Assembly (NCBI GenBank): GCA_964477295.1
Contig: CAYZEZ010000126.1
Span: 1 to 12,800 of the forward strand
Direction of reading: 5' to 3'
DNA from: CAYZEZ01 sp964477295
GTDB taxonomy: Bacteria; Bacteroidota; Bacteroidia; Bacteroidales; SM23-62
Length of the DNA: 12,800 nt
A program made the translations under genes and the position numbers. Shown piece by piece: positions 7,575-12,800 of the stretch; position 1 is the stretch's first letter; every line of letters begins with the position of its first letter. The notes beneath the pieces are model-generated. The model ran no database searches and was not told the DNA's origin. It saw only the letters and a list, made by a program, of their open reading frames with translations.

Positions 7575-8885
7575 CTTTCCTTTAATTCTTTTCTCGAGCA
7601 GGTAGAATAATCCCCCTGCAGCCGCAATTAATATGCCGGCACTTGACTCTACAGGTCTGTAAATCAGTCCATATACCAGTATCCATAAATTAATCAGGAT
7701 GAAGATTATTGGGAGCAACGGATATAACTTCATCTTGAAAGGTGGTGATAACCCGGGATTTCGCCTCCTGTTAATGATCAGGCCCGTAACAGCGAGCAGG
7801 GTAAAGAGATTCAGTGTAAATCCAATGAGGGTGATCACCTGCTCAAAGGTTGATGTAAGAATATACACTACAGAAAGGATGCCCTGGATAATAATAGCCC
7901 TTACCGGAATGTCTTTTCGCGTCAGCTTTGAAAACCAACTAAGTATCCGGTAGTCTTCACCCATCACCTGTGTCACACGTGGCCCGGTTATGATCATAGA
8001 ACTCACTGTTGAAAGTAGCAACAGGCTGAATACAATTCCCATAATAGTACTTGTTTGGATAGGGAATACCTGGTTTCCAAACAAATAGCCGATTTCAATT
8101 TTGCCTGCCATTGTACTGATCGGGATCACCTTCAGGAAGATATATGTGGTAAAAACATACAATAAAGTCACGATCAGCGTACCGGTAATAAGCGACCTTG
8201 GCAGGTTTTTGGATGGTTTTTTAATTTCACCGGCAATATAGGCTGCTGCATTCCAGCCTGAATAGGAATAACTTACAAAAAACAGGGAGATAACAAAGGC
8301 CGGGCTGATTATTTCCTTAAAAGCTTCTCTGTTGACAGAGAAGTTAATTGGCTGGTGAAAATCGGCTGTGAACCCGATAATGATCAGGATAAGAAACAGG
8401 ATGACTTTGATGGCAGTAAATATATTTTGAAAGTAAGCTCCGGCAATTTTATTGCCTGAATGCAAAGCCACCAGAAGGCAGACTACTCCCAGGGCAATGA
8501 TCCGGTCGAGGCCAAGAGATAAAAATGTGGCATCGATGCCCAGGGCAGCTGTGAGGTAGGCCCCAAGTGCTATGGCAGCTGCTGCTGTTGGTGCTGCAAA
8601 CCCAATGATAAATGAGATCCATCCTGCTATGAATCCGAGGGCGGGGTGATATATTTTCGACAGGAAATTATATTCACCACCGGAGCGGGGCATCGCTGTT
8701 CCCAGCTCGGCATAGGCAAGAGCCCCGATCAGGGCCGAGATGCCACCGATCAGCCATAGGAGCAGCAACGCAAAACCCGACTTGAGATCAATTACCTGAA
8801 ATCCCAGGCTGGTAAAGATACCTGTACCAATCATGTTGGCTATGACTAGCGATACCGCCGTGGATATGCCGAATTTTATCTTCAA
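7569..8885 (-). CDS. APC-superfamily amino-acid permease
   Basis: A 438-residue inner-membrane transporter with about 12 hydrophobic segments (roughly 10-30, 36-58, 85-110, 128-143, 155-172, 192-218, 231-252, 278-300, 328-345, 347-370, 386-407, 413-430). Family marks are the unwound helix-1 motif IGTGIF (19-24), which binds the substrate backbone in APC transporters; YAELGTAMPRSGGEY (58-72); and SGWNAAAYIAGEIKKPSKNLPRS (209-231), the usual E-I-x-x-P-x-x-x-x-P-R motif after helix 6. It therefore most likely imports or exchanges an amino acid using the proton or sodium gradient, or by antiport. The sequence does not fix the substrate. Histidine is a tempting guess because hutH is next door, but the two genes are convergent and not co-transcribed. 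The start is ATG at 8885, directly after an AAG-rich leader without a clear ribosome-binding site. Confidence 0.92.
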   Translation of the reverse strand: MKIKFGISTAVSLVIANMIGTGIFTSLGFQVIDLKSGFALLLLWLIGGISALIGALAYAELGTAMPRSGGEYNFLSKIYHPALGFIAGWISFIIGFAAPTAAAAIALGAYLTAALGIDATFLSLGLDRIIALGVVCLLVALHSGNKIAGAYFQNIFTAIKVILFLILIIIGFTADFHQPINFSVNREAFKEIISPAFVISLFFVSYSYSGWNAAAYIAGEIKKPSKNLPRSLITGTLIVTLLYVFTTYIFLKVIPISTMAGKIEIGYLFGNQVFPIQTSTIMGIVFSLLLLSTVSSMIITGPRVTQVMGEDYRILSWFSKLTRKDIPVRAIIIQGILSVVYILTSTFEQVITLIGFTLNLFTLLAVTGLIINRRRNPGLSPPFKMKLYPLLPIIFILINLWILVYGLIYRPVESSAGILIAAAGGLFYLLEKRIKGKL

Positions 8886-8899
8886 ATTACTAACTGTTT

Positions 8900-8951
8900 C
8901 GGGCTAAAGCCCGGCTATGTTTTTATTCCATTGATACTTCGGTTGAAACCG
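8900..8951. repeat. Possible REP-like unit with two small palindromes
   Basis: The spacer between the permease start and the methyltransferase stop holds two perfect palindromes 26 bases apart: CGGGCTAAAGCCCG (8900-8913) and CGGTTGAAACCG (8940-8951). Both have the form of a G/C-rich stem around an A-rich loop. The pair and its surroundings (ATTGATAC before, GGTGGCAACTGATAC after) resemble short interspersed palindromic elements I associate with Bacteroidota intergenic DNA. Only one copy is in this window, so its repeat nature is not shown. It could also act as a weak processing or termination signal after the methyltransferase gene or in the permease leader. Confidence 0.45.
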
Positions 8952-8997
8952 GTGGCAACTGATACAACACCCAACTCTTCATGCTCACACCCTCTGA

Positions 8998-9753
8998 TCA
9001 CTGATCACCGGGATGAATCATCGGAACAAATCTAACTGGAATGATTTGTTTTTCCTTAAATCCTGTCTTTTTTTTTGTAATTACGAGCAGTTCCTGGTAA
9101 TATTTTCCTACAGGAATAACCATATGACCGCCCGTTTTCAGCTGTTCAATTAATTTTTCAGGGACCTCTTCCGGTGCTGCAGTAACGATTATAGCATCAA
9201 AAGGCGCTTTTTCTGGCCATCCCTTGTAACCATCTCCCCATTTCACCGTGACATTATTATATCCCAGGTCAGACAATATTTTTTTGGAGCTCCTGGCCAG
9301 TTCTTCAACCACTTCAATAGAAAAACACTCACCTGCAAGCTGTGAAAGTATAGCTGCCTGGTATCCCGACCCTGTGCCAACTTCAAGAACAACCTCATCG
9401 CCTGACAATTCAAGCAACCCGGTCATCAATCCGACTATATAAGGTTGTGATATGGTCTGATTATAGCCTATGGGCAATGGATGGTCTTCATAGGCAAGAT
9501 GACTTACCTCTTTGGGTACAAATAAATGACGTGGTGTGTTTTTCATCGCCCGGAGTACCGCAAAATCGGATACGCCCCTGGCCGCTATCTGGGTGTTAAC
9601 CATTTGCTCAGCTTTCTCTTTCCAGGGCTCCTGGTAAGTTCTGTAGAAATCGGAGGTCCCCCTGTTTCGTGATGAACAGGAAAAAATGAGTAAAAAAGTT
9701 AAAAATGACAGTGACGTAAGGATGAATATCAATCTGTTGAAGCTCCTTGCCAC
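8998..9753 (-). CDS. pcm: Protein-L-isoaspartate O-methyltransferase with lipoprotein-like N-terminus
   Basis: PCMT transfers methyl from S-adenosylmethionine (SAM) to abnormal L-isoaspartyl residues, starting repair of aged proteins. The proposed protein (251 residues) starts at GTG 9753. Its N-terminus MARSFNR, hydrophobic LIFILTSLSFLTFLLIF, then SCSS looks like a type II signal peptide with lipidated Cys26. An ATG at 9891 is in frame, but it would put 46 polar residues before that signal, so I prefer the GTG (moderately sure). The catalytic domain fills the rest: RHLFVP (75-80), the family signature QTISQPY (99-105), the SAM-binding motif I LEVGTGSGYQAAIL (123-136), and FDAIIVTAAPEEVP (185-198). 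The usual enzyme is cytoplasmic and ~210 residues; the extra N-terminus implies either export or membrane anchoring with the enzyme on the inside. It lies downstream of the Spy-like gene on the same strand and may belong to the same envelope-maintenance group. Confidence 0.88.
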   Translation of the reverse strand: MARSFNRLIFILTSLSFLTFLLIFSCSSRNRGTSDFYRTYQEPWKEKAEQMVNTQIAARGVSDFAVLRAMKNTPRHLFVPKEVSHLAYEDHPLPIGYNQTISQPYIVGLMTGLLELSGDEVVLEVGTGSGYQAAILSQLAGECFSIEVVEELARSSKKILSDLGYNNVTVKWGDGYKGWPEKAPFDAIIVTAAPEEVPEKLIEQLKTGGHMVIPVGKYYQELLVITKKKTGFKEKQIIPVRFVPMIHPGDQ

Positions 9754-9915
9754 AGATGCACGAAACGGGAAAGCTTCTATCCTTTGTAATTTTTTTCTAT
9801 TGCGCTGGATAATAGCCACCCACGTACCCGGGGGGCATGCACTCACTGGATTCAATGAAATGCCGGATTGTTTAATTTTTCGGAATAACATTACTTGTTA
9901 TGAACATACCCATAA

Positions 9916-9923
9916 CAAATATA
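9916..9923 (-). promoter_or_regulatory. Possible -7 element for pcm
   Basis: On the minus strand this reads TATATTTG, a full match to TAnnTTTG, between the Spy-like gene stop and pcm. No TTTG is seen at the usual -33 distance. Just downstream, GTTATG (9911-9916 read in reverse) and CATAAC (9897-9902) form a 6-base inverted repeat around the expected transcription start. If real, pcm has its own promoter and a leader of ~155 bases to the GTG start or ~20 bases to the ATG at 9891. Confidence 0.33.
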
Positions 9924-9935
9924 TGAATTATTACA

Positions 9936-10412
9936 CTACTCAGGGTTATTCCGCTTACCCTGTCCCTGCCCGTCATGCTCCCTGAGCTTTTGAAGCAGGT
10001 AGTTCTTGAATTGGATCTCGGCGATAAAAAGCTTCATAACTTTTTTAGGTGGCAAGACCTCAATAAACTTCTCTTGATATGAGGGAAGTAATTCGGAATC
10101 CTGCTGCTGAAGTTTGATAAACTTCTCCAACAGATCCAGGTGCTCCTGGTCGTCCATATTATCTTGATTTTCAATATAATATTTTCTCAAATTCCGGAGT
10201 TCATGTATGATTTTGCTTTTTTCCTTTTCATAATCATTATAAACAGGCCAGAATTTCTCCGCCTCTCCGGTCGAAAGATCAAGCTTCTCCGTAATATATG
10301 CAACCTTCATGGCCCTGATTCGTTCGTGCCGTTCATCACCCTTTTGAGCATTTACCTGAATGCATTGGAAGGATAAGATGCTGATAAATAATGTAAATAT
10401 TAATGTTCTCAT
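9936..10412 (-). CDS. Periplasmic Spy/CpxP-like protein of an ECF sigma operon
   Basis: A 158-residue protein with a signal peptide (MRTLIFTLFISILSFQCIQVNA, cut before Q23). The mature part is predicted helical and highly charged. IRAMKVAYITEKLDLSTGEAEKFWPVYNDYEKE (~32-64) is the pattern of Bacteroidota proteins often labelled 'sensor of ECF-type sigma factor' and of the LTxxQ/Spy family: helix, then L(D/T)L(S/T)xxEAxxFWPxYxxY. A second half-repeat, LPPKKVMKLFIAEIQFKNYLLQKLRE (120-145), matches the second LTxxQ-like helix pair. Spy-family proteins bind unfolded proteins in the periplasm or feed back on stress sensing. The start lies one base after the stop of the preceding membrane-protein gene (TGA-T-ATG), so translation is probably coupled and the three genes 9936-11463 form one operon. 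It ends in a charged GQGQGKRNNPE tail. Confidence 0.82.
   Translation of the reverse strand: MRTLIFTLFISILSFQCIQVNAQKGDERHERIRAMKVAYITEKLDLSTGEAEKFWPVYNDYEKEKSKIIHELRNLRKYYIENQDNMDDQEHLDLLEKFIKLQQQDSELLPSYQEKFIEVLPPKKVMKLFIAEIQFKNYLLQKLREHDGQGQGKRNNPE
9941..9962 (-). terminator. Small hairpin at the end of the sigma operon
   Basis: CAGGGT (9941-9946) and ACCCTG (9957-9962) form a perfect six-base stem with a ten-base loop, just before the TAG of the Spy-like gene. AT-rich sequence but no true T-run follows on the minus strand, so it is at best a weak terminator. Confidence 0.25.
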
Positions 10413-10413
10413 A

Positions 10414-10869
10414 TCAATAAATATTGAATTCGTCTACCAGGTTTGTATAATCAATTTCTTCTTCAATCAGATAATCCATAATATCATCGGATTCATATCC
10501 GCCATTTATCCATTCAATCTCAATATCTTCATCAAGAATGGTGTTAATCAATAGATCATCATTAATATCATACAGATAATTATCCAGTGCATATGCTATT
10601 TCCATCATGGATGGTTCTGTTGTTCTTTCATTCAGCATAATCCTTATTCCTGTATAAGAAATAGCCATAATACCAATTATGATGGCAGCTATGGCCAGTT
10701 GAGGGCGGATCAGCTGGTAAGTCCTGCTCGTCCATGAACGCTCCTTTTCATCCTGCATCCGGGCCTGAAGCCTTTCAGCAAACTGATCAAAATATCCCTC
10801 CGGTACTTTAAATGGAAAATCCTTTCCGGATATTCCGGGGAAATCAGTATTTTCTGCTTGCTCGTTCAT
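10414..10869 (-). CDS. One-pass membrane protein with acidic tail, probable anti-sigma factor
   Basis: A 151-residue protein placed directly after the ECF sigma gene, where anti-sigma factors are usually found. The N-terminal part (1-56) contains PFKVPEGYFDQFAERLQARM (19-38), a motif I associate with small Bacteroidota proteins of sigma operons. One transmembrane helix follows (~57-75), with basic residues before it, so the N-terminus should face the cytoplasm. The outside part (83-151) has 21 Asp/Glu and no Lys, Arg or His. Its end contains DDIMDYLIEEEIDYTNLVDE (128-147). It lacks the His-Cys zinc motif of ZAS-type anti-sigma factors, so the assignment rests on position, topology and the N-terminal motif. 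It would hold the sigma factor at the membrane until an envelope signal frees it. The gene starts 39 bases after the sigma stop and ends one base before the Spy-like start. Confidence 0.7.
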   Translation of the reverse strand: MNEQAENTDFPGISGKDFPFKVPEGYFDQFAERLQARMQDEKERSWTSRTYQLIRPQLAIAAIIIGIMAISYTGIRIMLNERTTEPSMMEIAYALDNYLYDINDDLLINTILDEDIEIEWINGGYESDDIMDYLIEEEIDYTNLVDEFNIY

Positions 10870-10908
10870 TGATATATTTTCTCTGTTTTATTAGACTGTT
10901 TAAATGGA

Positions 10909-11463
10909 TTAAAGTTTAATTGCATCCAGCGTTTGTTTAATTTTTTTTATAGCATGATGATACGATGCTTTAAGTGATCCCACAGAGGTATGGAGTATTT
11001 CAGCCATCTCCTCATACTTCATCTCATCAAAATATTTCATATTGAAGACTATCCTTTGTTTTTCAGGAAGCTTCAAAATGGCTTGTTGTAGTTTCATCCG
11101 GGTTTCATCGCCATCAAAATAGGGATCACTCATCAGTGTATTCTCCAGGTGGCTTTGAACATCGCCCATCGGGATAAAAAATTTTGTCCTTCTTTTTTTC
11201 AGGGCGGTCAGGGCCTCATTGGTCGCAATCCTGTAAAGCCAGGTATACAGTGTGGAATCTTCCCTGAAGTTATTCATTCCTTCAAAAACCTTAATAAAAG
11301 TGTTTTGAAGTGCATCATCCGTATCATCGTGAGAAATCAGGATTTTTCTAATGTGCCAGTACAATTTCTCCTGATATTTTTTAACGATCAGGTTGAATGC
11401 ATAGTTCCTGCTATTTTCATCCTTAAATTGCCGGACAAGGTCTGTATCAGAGAAGGTTGTCAA
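10909..11463 (-). CDS. ECF-family RNA polymerase sigma factor
   Basis: From the TTG at 11463 the protein has 184 residues, normal for ECF sigma factors, and begins MTTFSDTDLVRQFKDE as family members do. Region 2 spans ~20-92: YAFNLIVKKYQEKLYWHIRKI, DDTDDALQNTFIKVF (47-60), and STLYTWLYRIATNEALTALKKRR (70-92), which melts and reads the -10 element. Region 4 spans ~122-178: AILKLPEKQRIVFNMKYF, then the helix-turn-helix MKYEEMAEILHTSVGSLKASYHHAIKKIK (148-176), which reads the -35 element. It directs RNA polymerase to a stress regulon. The frame is open to another TTG at 11526, which would add 21 residues not typical of the family; no ATG exists near either. The probable anti-sigma gene follows after 39 bases. 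The VWA gene lies upstream on the same strand. Confidence 0.92.
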   Translation of the reverse strand: MTTFSDTDLVRQFKDENSRNYAFNLIVKKYQEKLYWHIRKILISHDDTDDALQNTFIKVFEGMNNFREDSTLYTWLYRIATNEALTALKKRRTKFFIPMGDVQSHLENTLMSDPYFDGDETRMKLQQAILKLPEKQRIVFNMKYFDEMKYEEMAEILHTSVGSLKASYHHAIKKIKQTLDAIKL

Positions 11464-11523
11464 TACCTGGTGAAATTGTTGGATAGTAATCGAAACTGCC
11501 CCGTTTGTAACATTTATTTGATG

Positions 11524-11531
11524 CAAAAATA
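11524..11531 (-). promoter_or_regulatory. Possible -7 element for the ECF sigma operon
   Basis: The minus strand reads TATTTTTG, a full match to TAnnTTTG, 61 bases upstream of the TTG at 11463 and overlapping the alternative TTG at 11526. No -33 TTTG is seen. If used, transcription would start near 11517, which excludes the longer protein form and separates the sigma operon from the VWA gene. Confidence 0.35.
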
Positions 11532-11557
11532 ACCGTTTGGTTTAATGTGATGTAGTA

Positions 11558-12800
11558 TTATTTTAAACTAACCGATACGGAAGCACCAGGGTGAACGTTG
11601 AATCGGGATATTGTCCTGTCGAGAGAGGACTTTGAGTTAATGGGCCTGAAAACCACATAATAACTGCCGGGTTGCATGGCAATTGACTGGTTCGTTTGCT
11701 TTGTATCCAGGTTAGCTATCCATATCCACCGCTTGTTCTCAACCATATAAAGGCTTCCGAACCCGGGCGACAGGGAAAGGAAAGTTACAATGCCTGAACT
11801 GGGTATTTCCACCGTTGTAGTATGGCTCTGTAACACTTCAACATCTTTAAGATGTATAACGGGAAGGGTAGGGATCTCCAGGTCATATTTCCCCGTGATA
11901 TATTTAAATCTGTCATTCAATCCCTGGAAGACAAGTGTTTCGGTGTGACCTGCCTGTCTGACCAGAACCTGAATATTACCAAACTGGATCCTGCCCTTGG
12001 TCACTATTTCAAGGTAACCCTGGGGCGCATCCGCTGCAATAATGGTATGTTTTCCGGCGGTTACATTCACACTGTCGATGAATACCGGTGGGAGGGTATG
12101 AACTTCAATACGGTAGGTGATAAGGGGATCAAGGTATATGGTATCGGGATTTCCGCGGTGATTAATCGTATGGATGTAATTGTGACGTACAGTATTGGAA
12201 AACATGTCATAGAAGGTCATATTCACATTGGTTTCTTTCGGGTTTCCTTCCTCATCGAGTAAATTTACCTGTGCGGAAGTGCTGTTTAAGACCTGGGTAA
12301 TCACGACATTAAGGATTTCCTGGAATTTTTCTTCCCTGTCAGCATTATAGTAGTAACCGATGCAATCGAATGTTTTTTTGAACTCAGGATCCATTCCAAT
12401 CCCTATGATAAACGGTTTCAGTACGATCCCTTTTTTCTGGAGCATCAGCGAGACGGCACAGGGATCCCCATCGCAGGCTTCAATACCATCCGTTATAAGG
12501 ATAATGATGTTGCGGCAGTTGTCACAGGGGGGGACGTCATCGGCCGATTTTTCAAGTGAGTAGGCTATTGGAGTTGTCCCCCGGGGCTGTAAAAAACGCA
12601 ATTTTTGCCTGATCTGGTGGGCATTGTTTACATCAAAAGGGACCTCCAGCTTGGTATCGTTACAATCTTGTGGTGGAACAGGACTTTGATGGCCATATAC
12701 CCTGAGGGCCATCTGTACATTCTTCAGTTGTTGCAGGCTATCAATTATATGAATCAGGAAATTACGGGCAATATTGATCTTAATATCACTCTCCCACTTG
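11558..12800 (-). CDS. von Willebrand factor type A domain protein (5' end outside window)
   Basis: The frame is open to the window edge, giving 413 visible residues. Before the internal ATG at 12712 the sequence continues in frame as WESDIKINIARNFLIHIIDSLQ and NVQMALRVYGHQ, a typical VWA helix-strand, so that ATG is not the start. The first metal-site loop (DxSxS) must lie just upstream of the window. Other VWA marks are present: RGTTPIAYSLE (visible ~73-83, the metal-site threonine) and IIILITDGIEACDGDPC (~97-113), followed by VLKPFIIGIGMD. The VWA part ends at visible ~172. The remaining ~240 residues are beta-rich with no motif I recognise, possibly two or three Ig-like or carboxypeptidase-like sandwich domains (YRIEVHTLPP, GKYDLEIPTLP, PGSYYVVFRP). 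VWA domains bind partners through a metal ion; this one resembles secreted Bacteroidota VWA proteins, but its signal peptide cannot be seen. The ECF sigma gene follows on the same strand. Confidence 0.85.
   Translation of the reverse strand, partial: KWESDIKINIARNFLIHIIDSLQQLKNVQMALRVYGHQSPVPPQDCNDTKLEVPFDVNNAHQIRQKLRFLQPRGTTPIAYSLEKSADDVPPCDNCRNIIILITDGIEACDGDPCAVSLMLQKKGIVLKPFIIGIGMDPEFKKTFDCIGYYYNADREEKFQEILNVVITQVLNSTSAQVNLLDEEGNPKETNVNMTFYDMFSNTVRHNYIHTINHRGNPDTIYLDPLITYRIEVHTLPPVFIDSVNVTAGKHTIIAADAPQGYLEIVTKGRIQFGNIQVLVRQAGHTETLVFQGLNDRFKYITGKYDLEIPTLPVIHLKDVEVLQSHTTTVEIPSSGIVTFLSLSPGFGSLYMVENKRWIWIANLDTKQTNQSIAMQPGSYYVVFRPINSKSSLDRTISRFNVHPGASVSVSLK

Noticed and set aside
8995..9008. 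Tandem TGATCAC at the end of pcm as an attachment or recombination site
   Set aside because: It is only two copies of seven bases, mostly inside the last codons, with no integrase or border change nearby.
11149..11532. Plus-strand open frame opposite the ECF sigma gene
   Set aside because: It is fully antisense to conserved sigma regions 2 and 4, and its translation resembles no family.
11852..12262. Plus-strand open frame of 136 codons opposite the VWA gene
   Set aside because: The opposite strand carries the beta-rich C-terminal part of a gene with clear VWA motifs; the plus frame has no recognisable feature.
12710..12712. ATG as the start of the VWA gene
   Set aside because: The frame is open to the window edge and encodes the expected VWA helix and strand directly before this Met.
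1..12800. Defence system, prophage or integrated element
   Set aside because: All genes are housekeeping, transport, signalling or envelope types; no integrase, transposase, nuclease, toxin pair or phage gene is present and no abrupt change in composition is apparent by eye.

Overview
The window looks like chromosomal DNA from a member of the Bacteroidota, probably a Bacteroidales- or Marinilabiliales-like lineage. The evidence is: secreted proteins whose signal peptides end in NAQ or LSQ; a Y_Y_Y-domain/SpoIIE-phosphatase sensor; a 453-residue HisRS; an ECF sigma factor with a Spy-like partner; AT-rich spacers without clear Shine-Dalgarno sites; and several matches to the Bacteroidota -7 element TAnnTTTG. 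I see no rRNA, tRNA, CRISPR array, transposase or phage gene.

Layout. (a) 1-2791: the 3' part of a large membrane sensor ending in a SpoIIE-type PP2C phosphatase (+) converges on a hybrid histidine kinase/response regulator (-). The kinase ATPase domain has lost its glycine-rich boxes although its receiver is intact. A long hairpin covers both stop codons. (b) 2920-5896 (+): two secreted proteins of unknown function lie directly upstream of hisS, with gaps of 11 and 8 bases, as a likely operon. (c) 6036-7574 (+): hutH, histidine ammonia-lyase, without the rest of the hut pathway. It meets an APC-superfamily amino-acid permease (7569-8885, -) tail to tail with a 6-base overlap. (d) 8886-8997: a spacer with two small palindromes that resemble an interspersed REP-like unit. 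(e) 8998-12800 (-): in transcription order, a von Willebrand A protein cut by the window edge, an ECF sigma factor, a one-pass membrane protein with a very acidic tail (probable anti-sigma factor), a periplasmic Spy/CpxP-like protein, and a protein-L-isoaspartate methyltransferase with a lipoprotein-type N-terminus.

How the genes may work together. Region (e) reads as an envelope-stress module: sigma factor, membrane regulator, periplasmic Spy-like protein, with an isoaspartate-repair enzyme beside it. Region (a) holds two signalling proteins that may act in phosphorylation-based control, but convergent placement does not show that they act together. hisS, hutH and the permease all concern amino acids, and hisS and hutH share histidine as substrate; a functional link is only inferred. 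The least ordinary points are the degenerate hybrid kinase, the acidic anti-sigma candidate, and the exported or membrane-anchored isoaspartate methyltransferase.
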